10,871 nt of DNA from Pseudomonadota bacterium (GTDB lineage Bacteria; Pseudomonadota; Gammaproteobacteria; Xanthomonadales; Xanthomonadaceae). Position numbers and translations under genes: made by a program. The notes beneath the pieces were generated by a model, which saw only the letters and a list, made by a program, of their open reading frames with translations, made no database searches and was not told where the DNA came from. Positions 6,049 to 10,871 of the stretch are shown piece by piece. The stretch covers positions 1 to 10,871 of the forward strand of contig JAEZCF010000066.1 of NCBI GenBank assembly GCA_023430045.1, written 5' to 3'. Within the stretch, counting starts at the first letter, position 1; each line of letters opens with the position of its first letter.

Positions 6049-7683
6049 CTAGTTCTCGACCTTTACTTCAATCGTGCGATTCCAGATTCCGCGTCCCTGC
6101 GACTGTATCCTCCGATCCGGGGGAGGATTATTCCCCGCGCAGGCGTATCTGACGCACGAGTTCCAACCCGCCTCGAATACCACACCGAATCTCAGGGTTC
6201 TCCCTACATTCCCTGCATTCGGCAGCAGCCACAATGCATCATATTCCGGATTTATCGTCGAGGCCGTCGGAGTGGCCGAACCAAACGGGCCCTCGATTCG
6301 GCCAGCAGTGAGGTAGTCCCACACCGCGGCCACATTGGGCCGCCAGCGTGTCGTGCGGGATTGAATCCGTGCGGCATTCGTCGATATATCGGTCAGCTTG
6401 AGCGTGGCGGTCGCGGTCTGGGTCTCGGTCTTTGTTACCGACAGGTCAAGACCGATCGTCGGCTTTCCCGTCGTCGGATCGAATGTTCCCTTGATGACGC
6501 CGCCAAATGCGAGCGCCGTCCACTTGGCCACTGTCACCGAATCATTGAAGGAATCAGTCGGGAACAGTCTTACAAGTCTTGGATTCACCGGGCATTGATC
6601 CGCCGGTCGGTGAAGCTCACACGAGAACAATGTCGGGTCTTCGGGCGCCCAATAGGCAGGCGGGGTTGGATAGGTCCAGCCCGCCTGGCCCGTCATTATG
6701 GAGCCCCAGCCAGCATGCATGGCAGCATCCACCAGCCCCACCATGACGTCATCTCTTTTGACAGCAACGTCGCTTGCCTCGCGGGTAAACCCCGACCCGG
6801 CGCCCTCACCCACTGACTTGACCCAGAAGTAGTTTCTGGAATCCGCCGGCTTCAGCGTGCTGGCGCTTTTGATGAGTGCCCACTCGGTGAGAAGGTTTAC
6901 CTTGACCCTCGCTTCCCGCCGCCATTGCCCCATCTGCCGAGGCAACTCGTTCGGCGTGATGTCCGCCAAGGTCCCGGATTGACACCATCGCCTCAGTTCG
7001 ATCGCCAGTGCGTCGCGCAGTTCAGGCGTAATCGGTGGATTCGGAATCGATCTAGCAACTTCGTTGCCGAATGCGATACATGTTTCCGTGGGGGATACAG
7101 GGCGGATGCTGAAGCTGACGTCTTTGTCGAACCCGGGCTTGTCTTTGATGACCCCCCGGGTCCTGAGCCGGGAAGCTTCGAGGCTCGCATCAATCTGGGA
7201 CAATTGATTCTCGACCAGTCCAGCCAGCACCATCGGGTCGCGTGCACCGGCGCCGATCAACGCATCCACCCGTCCGCCCCAACGACCGTTCATTACCACT
7301 GCGTCACCGCCAGGCCAGACCTTCAGCCACGCGGGTTTGACGGCCGCCATTGACCTGGCGCCGCCCATGAGGATCACGATCCCGCCATGGTCGAGTGACT
7401 GAGCGATCAGCCCCGCGTATCTGGCCCACTCAGGCTGCGGAACCAGATCAATGTTCACCGGGAATATGTGAGGCTCATCAGGGATACGGTCCAGCGTCTG
7501 CACGGTGGTCAGCCTGCGAATCAAGGGGGTAAGTCCCTGCTCGGCGACACTTACTACCGGAAGCATTTCCATGGGGTCGTCTGTGAGCGCTGTGCTGGCA
7601 CTGCATCCGCCCACCATCGCAAGTCCTGCGATCAACGGAATGATCAAGCGTGTGGATACGACTGCATGTTTCGAGGTTTTCAT
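6049..7683 (-). CDS. Cytolysin-type (leukocidin superfamily) pore-forming toxin-like lipoprotein
   Basis: Probable exported beta-barrel pore-forming toxin of the Vibrio cholerae cytolysin type. The 544-residue product starts with a signal peptide (2-26) ending in a lipobox, V24-G-G-C27 with Ser at +2. Residues ~40-165 (PHIFPVNIDL..., GGIVILMGGARS) resemble the cytolysin pro-domain. A basic linker SRLRTRG (171-177) could be an activation cleavage site. Then come DVSFSIRPVSPTETCIAF with C202 and RRWCQSG with C234, matching the position of the cytolysin disulfide. Residues ~385-440 have alternating Thr/Val/Gly strands like the stem, and INPEYDALW (477-485) plus the final RTIEVKVEN match the conserved leukocidin ending. 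The beta-trefoil and beta-prism lectin domains of V. cholerae cytolysin are absent. The ATG at 7683 has GGAG 7 bases upstream; an earlier ATG at 7740 lacks a ribosome site and would bury the signal peptide. GC is about 58%, below the neighbours, suggesting acquisition. Family assignment is from remembered sequence patterns, not a search. Confidence 0.65.
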   Translation of the reverse strand: MKTSKHAVVSTRLIIPLIAGLAMVGGCSASTALTDDPMEMLPVVSVAEQGLTPLIRRLTTVQTLDRIPDEPHIFPVNIDLVPQPEWARYAGLIAQSLDHGGIVILMGGARSMAAVKPAWLKVWPGGDAVVMNGRWGGRVDALIGAGARDPMVLAGLVENQLSQIDASLEASRLRTRGVIKDKPGFDKDVSFSIRPVSPTETCIAFGNEVARSIPNPPITPELRDALAIELRRWCQSGTLADITPNELPRQMGQWRREARVKVNLLTEWALIKSASTLKPADSRNYFWVKSVGEGAGSGFTREASDVAVKRDDVMVGLVDAAMHAGWGSIMTGQAGWTYPTPPAYWAPEDPTLFSCELHRPADQCPVNPRLVRLFPTDSFNDSVTVAKWTALAFGGVIKGTFDPTTGKPTIGLDLSVTKTETQTATATLKLTDISTNAARIQSRTTRWRPNVAAVWDYLTAGRIEGPFGSATPTASTINPEYDALWLLPNAGNVGRTLRFGVVFEAGWNSCVRYACAGNNPPPDRRIQSQGRGIWNRTIEVKVEN

Positions 7684-7708
7684 TGAAAGCTCCAGAGTTA
7701 TTTGAAAA

Positions 7709-7727
7709 CCGCCACGCGTTGTGGCGG
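7709..7727 (-). terminator. Hairpin plus T run in the leader of the toxin-like gene (possible attenuator)
   Basis: On the minus strand CCGCCAC-aacgc-GTGGCGG is a 7-bp perfect stem with a 5-base loop, followed at once by TTTTC. This is the form of a small intrinsic terminator, placed about 25 bases before the start codon at 7683. It would either end an upstream transcript or act as an attenuator in the leader. A 12-codon frame with ATG at 7736 and TAA at 7698-7700 spans it. Confidence 0.45.
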
Positions 7728-7820
7728 CCTGCGCATCCAACCATGCAGGTCTCGCTCTACGACACCTCGGTTGGCACTCTTCGCTCTATGAAAATAGATT
7801 CAACGATAGAAGCCCCGACA

Positions 7821-7840
7821 TTCAACGTATATACGTCGAA
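7821..7840. promoter_or_regulatory. 20-base palindrome, possible operator upstream of the toxin-like gene
   Basis: TTC-a-ACGTATATACGT-c-GAA is symmetric at 9 of 10 base pairs, with a perfect 12-base core (7825-7836). It lies about 140 bases upstream of the toxin-like start, in the most AT-rich part of the window. Symmetry and position suggest a dimeric regulator site; no regulator family is recognised. Confidence 0.35.
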
Positions 7841-7923
7841 AATCGACCTGATCCGTTTGTTTCACGATTTACCCGAAATTTCGATCCGGACTTTTCGATA
7901 AAGCGCCCAGGGCATAACGTCGA

Positions 7924-7945
7924 CGCCTTCTCGCTTCAGAAGGCG
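7924..7945. repeat. 8-bp stem-loop in the intergenic region
   Basis: CGCCTTCT (7924-7931) and AGAAGGCG (7938-7945) pair perfectly around the hexaloop cgcttc. No T run follows on either strand. It does not have a GTAG head, so it is not a SMAG unit. Function unknown. Confidence 0.4.
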
Positions 7946-8186
7946 CTATTGGGGGGTCTGCGACGATCTTCTGGCTTGTAACCGATCCAAACAATCGACA
8001 ACGTCCCGGACCGTCGGCCGAGACGTGGCGACGGTCGACGATCCAGCAATCGCCGTCAGGCCATCAGCGACGCGAAGCGGCCGTCCCGGCTGGCTGACCC
8101 ATGCGGCAGGCCGAGTACCTCCGCTTCAGCACAGCATCAGCCGGCCACTGCAGGCCGGACTTCGCTCGGATGCTGCTTGTCACTGC

Positions 8187-8915
8187 TTACTTCCACGGCA
8201 TCCGACTGGCATCAAGACCGCCGGTTTCAAAATCCACAGAACGCATGCCACCTGCCTTCACTGGAAACTCGACACGCAGGACCTTCGCCTGACGGGTCAG
8301 TTTCCATAGCGCCTTGTGGTCGGTGATGAACATGGCAATGGCCTCATCGGTATCCGGGCGCCAGGCCGCCATCGCCCGCGGCTTGCCGCCGTCAACGCTG
8401 ACCTGGACCTTGCAGCCGCCGGGGCAACGAAAATCGCCAGCCTGCAGGACAAGATAGGCGTGCTGCTTCCATTGCGGATGATCCCGGAACACGAGCTGCA
8501 CGGGTTTGGGTCCACTACCATCGACGTCCACGCGCTCTTTGCCGTAGATCGATGCGGAGCGTTGCACTCCCCTGGTGCCTACCGGAATTTCGTTGTACTG
8601 CCACAGGCCCTGCATGCGGCGCAGGTCGCGTGCCTGCTCGGCCTTGGATTTCACCTCGGCATAGCCGGGTTCGACCCGGGCGGCGGCGGCAGTGCCCTTG
8701 TAGGCATCCAGCAGCGAGCCGCCGTGGATGCGTGCGCGTTCCCAATCCTGCGATGCCACGGCGGTGTCGTACTGCTTCGCCACGTCCTCGGCCTTGGCTT
8801 CCTTCTGCGCCTGCGCGGCGGCTGCAGCGGCTTCCTGGGCACGGCGCTCCGCTTCAGGATCGGAACAGGCGGACAGCGCCAGGGCACAGGTCGCGGCAAG
8901 GATCAGTCGTTTCAT
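8187..8915 (-). CDS. Small Ala-rich lipoprotein of unknown function
   Basis: I do not recognise a named family. The 242-residue product begins with a clear lipoprotein signal (MKRLILAATCALALSAC, lipidated Cys17 after L-S-A) with Ser at +2, which predicts outer-membrane sorting. Residues 19-48 are an Ala/Glu/Lys/Gln-rich helix likely to be a coiled-coil spacer. A helical segment follows (50-104). The C-terminal part (about 105-242) looks like a compact domain that contains YLVLQAGDFRCPGGCKVQV with C164 and C168 in a CxxxC arrangement, then DEAIAMFITD and LRVEFPVKAGGMRSVDFETGGL. The pattern suggests a beta-rich domain that reports a change in a protein or substrate, but no enzyme motif is visible. 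The ATG at 8915 has GGAG 6 bases upstream and starts exactly at the signal peptide, so in-frame starts at 8927 and 8993 are rejected. It follows the hydrolase gene on the same strand with a SMAG cluster between them. Confidence 0.85.
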   Translation of the reverse strand: MKRLILAATCALALSACSDPEAERRAQEAAAAAAQAQKEAKAEDVAKQYDTAVASQDWERARIHGGSLLDAYKGTAAAARVEPGYAEVKSKAEQARDLRRMQGLWQYNEIPVGTRGVQRSASIYGKERVDVDGSGPKPVQLVFRDHPQWKQHAYLVLQAGDFRCPGGCKVQVSVDGGKPRAMAAWRPDTDEAIAMFITDHKALWKLTRQAKVLRVEFPVKAGGMRSVDFETGGLDASRMPWK

Positions 8916-8982
8916 CAGGGGCTCCATCAAGGTCGATGGCGCGCGCGGCGCCGCCCCGTACTTTAACGCGCGGACGCGCATC

Positions 8983-9006
8983 CAGCCGACCATGGGTCGG
9001 CTCTAC
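8983..9006 (-). repeat. SMAG element, copy 1 of an intergenic cluster (inverted)
   Basis: Read on the minus strand it begins GTAGAGCCGACC and ends GGTCGGCTG, a GTAG-headed stem AGCCGACC/GGTCGGCT. Arm sequence differs from copies 2 and 3. Its GTAG head faces that of copy 2 across five bases, so GGCTCTAC/GTAGAGCC can also pair as a larger hairpin. Confidence 0.85.
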
Positions 9007-9011
9007 ATTAC

Positions 9012-9035
9012 GTAGAGCCGGGCTCTGCCCGGCTG
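9012..9035 (+). repeat. SMAG element, copy 2
   Basis: GTAG head followed by the stem AGCCGGGC/GCCCGGCT. Identical over 24 bases to copy 3 and, bar the final base, to the reverse complement of bases 1-24. It lies between the hydrolase stop (9093) and the small lipoprotein start (8915). Confidence 0.9.
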
Positions 9036-9044
9036 ATCAGACAC

Positions 9045-9068
9045 GTAGAGCCGGGCTCTGCCCGGCTG
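9045..9068 (+). repeat. SMAG element, copy 3
   Basis: A direct repeat of copy 2 after a 9-base spacer (9036-9044). The three copies together form a REP cluster 25 bases after the hydrolase stop, where they may limit read-through or stabilise the upstream mRNA. Confidence 0.9.
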
Positions 9069-9092
9069 CATGAGCCTGCCCCCCAACCTTAG

Positions 9093-10178
9093 TCAGCGCA
9101 CCTCGCGCCACCAGTGCGAGGACGGTGCCGGCGCGCGGATGTCGAGCCGTTCACCCATGCGCGGCGCCGTCAACACCACGCCCTGCGCCGCCGCCAGCTG
9201 GGTGATGCGCTCGAACGGCTCGGTCCATGGGTGCAGGGCGAGATCGAAGGTGCCGTTGTGGATGGGCATCATCACCCTGCCACGAATATCCAGGTGCGCC
9301 TGCAGGCTCTGTTCCGGCTGCATGTGCACGTCGGCCCAGTCGGCATCGTAGGCACCGGTCTCCACCAGGGTGAGATCGAACGGGCCAAGACGTTCACCGA
9401 TGCGGGCGAAACCATCGAAGTACCCCGAGTCGCCACTGAAGAAGATCTTCGTGCGCCCGGTATCGATCACCCACGAAGCCCACAACGTGCGGTTGCCATC
9501 GGACAACGTGCGGCCTGAAAAATGCTGCGCAGGCGTGGCGGTGATGTCCAGGCCCTGCACTCGCGTGTGCTGCCACCAGTCCAGTTGCTGGATCCGTTCG
9601 GCGGGCACGCCCCATGCCACCAGCCGGTCGCCCACGCCAAGCGCGGTGACGAAGTGCTCCACCTTCGGCGCCAGTGCCAGGATGGCGGCACGGTCCAGGT
9701 GATCGTAATGGTCGTGGGAAATGATCACGCCGGTCAGCGGCGGCAGTTCGTCCAGGGACAACGGCGGTGCATGGAAGCGCTTCGGCCCCATGAACGACAT
9801 CGGCGACGCACGCTCGGCGAATACCGGGTCGGTCAGCCAGAAATGGCCATCCAGCTTGAACAGCACGGTGGAATGTCCCAACCGCCACAGGCTGTCGTCC
9901 GGCGCGTCCAACAACGCCTGGCGGGTCAGCGCCTGCACCGGGATGGGTGCCGGCGGGGTGGCATCCTTCGGCTTGTCGAACATGAAACGCCACAGCACGC
10001 CCAGGGTGCCGGCCAGGCCCAGTGACGACTTTCCGGAAGGATTATGGAAACGGCCCTCGCGGTACTGCGGGGACTGGTCGTAGGAAGCGGCAGGACGTGC
10101 GCCGCAGGTCAGCAGGCCAAGAGTCATGGCGATCAGCACCATCAGGAAGAGGAAAAGGCGAGGCAGGCGACGGGTCAT
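9093..10178 (-). CDS. Exported or membrane-anchored metallo-beta-lactamase-fold hydrolase (NAPE-PLD/UlaG-like)
   Basis: The 361-residue product is a metallo-beta-lactamase-fold enzyme of the group containing NAPE-hydrolysing phospholipase D and UlaG-like lactonases. The metal-binding residues are all visible: H155-D-H157-Y-D159-H160 (SHDHYDHLD), H219 in PAQHFSGR, D250 in FSGDSGYF and H307 in PIHNGTF. WRLGHSTVLFKLDG and GPKRFHAPPL are also typical of the NAPE-PLD-like branch. An N-terminal hydrophobic stretch (6-24) after two Arg residues indicates export or anchoring; the Cys at 25 follows L-L-T, a poor lipobox, so ordinary cleavage or an uncleaved anchor is more likely. The substrate cannot be deduced; a phosphodiester or phospholipid is plausible by family. 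The ATG at 10178 begins the signal directly, with only a weak ribosome site. It is divergent from a TetR-type gene, whose product probably represses it through the symmetric sites in the 79-base gap. Confidence 0.9.
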   Translation of the reverse strand: MTRRLPRLFLFLMVLIAMTLGLLTCGARPAASYDQSPQYREGRFHNPSGKSSLGLAGTLGVLWRFMFDKPKDATPPAPIPVQALTRQALLDAPDDSLWRLGHSTVLFKLDGHFWLTDPVFAERASPMSFMGPKRFHAPPLSLDELPPLTGVIISHDHYDHLDRAAILALAPKVEHFVTALGVGDRLVAWGVPAERIQQLDWWQHTRVQGLDITATPAQHFSGRTLSDGNRTLWASWVIDTGRTKIFFSGDSGYFDGFARIGERLGPFDLTLVETGAYDADWADVHMQPEQSLQAHLDIRGRVMMPIHNGTFDLALHPWTEPFERITQLAAAQGVVLTAPRMGERLDIRAPAPSSHWWREVR

Positions 10179-10207
10179 TCAGGCTTGCCGTGAAAAGTAC
10201 ACTGATG

Positions 10208-10235
10208 AGTTTACATACGATTCCAGGAAAGTAAA
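10208..10235 (-). promoter_or_regulatory. Candidate promoter of the hydrolase gene
   Basis: On the minus strand TTTACT (10230-10235) and TAAACT (10208-10213) are 16 bases apart, giving a start near 10202 and a leader of about 24 bases. Both hexamers lie inside the inverted operator sites, which fits repression by the divergent regulator. Confidence 0.4.
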
Positions 10236-10237
10236 CT
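10210..10237 (+). promoter_or_regulatory. Candidate promoter of the TetR-type regulator gene
   Basis: TTTACA (10210-10215) and TAAACT (10232-10237) are 16 bases apart and mirror the minus-strand candidate. The predicted leader is only about 14 bases, which fits the absence of a well-placed ribosome site. A second possible -10, TAAAAT at 10246-10251, lacks a matching -35. Confidence 0.4.
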
Positions 10238-10257
10238 GAACAGTGTAAAATGGCAGG

Positions 10258-10871
10258 ATGACCACTCCCGAGCGCCCCACCCGCCTGACCGACCGCAAGC
10301 GCGGCGCCATCCTCACGGCCGCCGTGGCGGAGTTCCGCGCGTTCGGCTTCGCCGGCACCAGCATGGACCGCATCGCGGCCACCGCCGGGGTGTCCAAGCG
10401 CACTGTCTACAACCACTTTTCCAGCAAGGACGAACTGTTCGCAGCCATCCTCTGGCAGCTGCTGGAAGCCAGCCAGGCGCTGGACACGGTGGCGTATGAA
10501 GCCGCGCAGCCGCTGCGTGGACAGTTGCTGGCGTTCGCGGGACGCAAGATGCAGTTGCTGTCCGATCCAGCGTTCATCGACCTCTCGCGCGTGGCGATGG
10601 CCGAATTGATGCATGCGCCGGACCGCGCACGCGCGATGATGGGCAAGCTGGCGGAAAAGGAAGAAGGCCTGGCGACGTGGATACGCGCGGCGCAGGCGGA
10701 TGGGCGGCTGGCCAGCGATATCGCGCCGGCCGATGCGGCGCATCAGCTGCAGGGCATGCTCAAGGCATCCGCATTCTGGCCGCAGGTGGCGATGGGTCAG
10801 CCCCCATTGCAGGCCGAGGCGCGGCAACGGCTGATGGAAGACTGCGTGGACATGTTCCTGGCGCTGCGCGC
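10258..10871 (+). CDS. TetR/AcrR-family transcriptional regulator, 3' end cut by window edge
   Basis: A one-component repressor: the N-terminal domain binds operator DNA as a dimer, and the C-terminal helical domain binds an unknown ligand. Residues 10-60 contain the typical TetR pattern AILTAAVAEFRAFGFAGTS followed by the helix-turn-helix MDRIAATAGVSKRTVYNHFSSKDELF. The C-terminal part (about 70-204) is all-helical and ligand-specific; its pattern (PAFIDLSRVAMAE, GMLKASAFWPQ) resembles the AefR-like C-terminal group. 204 residues are visible, close to a full-length family member, and the stop lies just beyond base 10871. ATG 10258 is chosen because the ATG at 10250 is in another frame and stops after three codons. 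Only AGG directly next to the start is seen, so the message may be nearly leaderless. It is divergent from the hydrolase gene, its probable target along with itself. Confidence 0.92.
   Translation, partial: MTTPERPTRLTDRKRGAILTAAVAEFRAFGFAGTSMDRIAATAGVSKRTVYNHFSSKDELFAAILWQLLEASQALDTVAYEAAQPLRGQLLAFAGRKMQLLSDPAFIDLSRVAMAELMHAPDRARAMMGKLAEKEEGLATWIRAAQADGRLASDIAPADAAHQLQGMLKASAFWPQVAMGQPPLQAEARQRLMEDCVDMFLALR

Larger units (their letters stand above)
7684..8186. other. 503-base AT-richer region without a supported gene, upstream of the toxin-like gene
   Basis: GC drops to roughly 45-47% in 7801-7920 by hand count, the lowest in the window. The open frames here have no ribosome site, no recognisable domain and no start that fits, so I call none. 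The region contains a hairpin with T run (7709-7727), a palindrome around ACGTATATACGT (7821-7840), a second palindrome CGAAATTTCG (7874-7883) and two stem-loops (7924-7945; GACCGTCG/CGACGGTC at 8009-8036). It probably holds the promoter and control sites of the cytolysin-like gene and perhaps decayed sequence from its acquisition. Confidence 0.5.
10198..10247. promoter_or_regulatory. Paired inverted 17-base operator sites between the hydrolase and tetR-type genes
   Basis: TACACTGATGAGTTTAC (10198-10214) and GTAAACTGAACAGTGTA (10231-10247) are reverse complements at 15 of 17 bases, differing only inside the central triplet. Each half is itself almost palindromic (TACACT/AGTTTA, one mismatch), as expected for sites bound by a TetR dimer. 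They flank a 16-base centre and overlap candidate promoters on both strands, so one regulator could control both divergent genes. Confidence 0.7.

Noticed and set aside
6361..7353. Plus-strand frames of 142-151 codons inside the cytolysin-like gene
   Set aside because: They are antisense to a single long frame that has a signal peptide and family-type motifs; their products show no domain.
7684..7740. Upstream start of the toxin-like gene at 7740
   Set aside because: It would place 19 residues before the signal peptide and translate through the terminator-like hairpin. ATG 7683 has GGAG at good spacing.
7924..8036. Stem-loops at 7924-7945 and 8009-8036 as a small RNA or an attachment site
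   Set aside because: No promoter, T run, target-site duplication, tRNA end or integrase supports either reading; recorded only as inverted repeats.
8025..8309. 94-codon plus-strand frame after the AT-rich region
   Set aside because: No ribosome site, no recognisable motif, and it runs antisense into the 3' end of the small lipoprotein gene.
8916..8993. Upstream starts of the small lipoprotein at 8993 or 8927
   Set aside because: They put extra residues before a textbook lipoprotein signal, and the 8993 start overlaps a SMAG element. ATG 8915 has GGAG 6 bases upstream.
9822..10178. Lipobox in the metallo-beta-lactamase-fold protein (LLTC at residues 22-25)
   Set aside because: Thr just before the Cys is not accepted in the usual lipobox, so I call a signal or anchor segment rather than a lipoprotein.

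Overview
The window looks like chromosome of Stenotrophomonas (S. maltophilia complex), or a very close member of the Lysobacteraceae/Xanthomonadaceae. Two things point there. First, the DNA is GC-rich with a typical proteobacterial cell-shape cluster. Second, short palindromic repeats start with GTAG and read GTAGAGCCGGGCTCTGCCCG..., which matches the SMAG (Stenotrophomonas maltophilia GTAG) family of REP elements. No rRNA, tRNA, CRISPR array, transposase or integrase gene was seen.

Bases 1-4621 (minus strand) hold the rod-shape operon in the order mreB, mreC, mreD, mrdA (PBP2); mrdA runs off the left edge. mreC and mreD overlap by 4 bases, and mreD and mrdA are 1 base apart. mreB is separated from mreC by a 121-base gap containing a 12-bp inverted repeat, a likely attenuation or processing site. 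These proteins form the elongasome: the MreB filament, the MreC/MreD bridge and the PBP2 transpeptidase. The C-terminal tails of both mreC and mrdA contain a SMAG element translated in frame.

A 324-base divergent intergenic region separates mreB from a plus-strand PfkB-family kinase (4946-5884), probably an adenosine or nucleoside kinase. A GC-rich palindrome between convergent genes follows it.

Bases 6049-8186 look like an accessory insertion. GC content falls from about 68% to about 58% in the gene and to about 45-47% upstream of it. The gene (6049-7683, minus) encodes a 544-residue exported protein with a lipobox. It resembles the Vibrio cholerae cytolysin (leukocidin superfamily): a pro-domain, a Cys pair, the cytolysin core and the conserved C-terminal strands can be aligned by eye. 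It stops where the lectin domains of the Vibrio toxin would begin. This toxin-like lipoprotein is the most interesting item in the window. The 503 bases upstream of it carry palindromes and a hairpin followed by a T run, but no gene I can support.

The right part (8187-10871) holds an Ala-rich small lipoprotein of unknown function, a cluster of three SMAG elements, and an exported metallo-beta-lactamase-fold hydrolase of the NAPE-PLD/UlaG type. A divergent TetR regulator is cut by the right edge. The 79-base gap between hydrolase and regulator contains a striking pair of inverted 17-base sites that overlap predicted promoters in both directions, so the TetR protein probably controls both genes.
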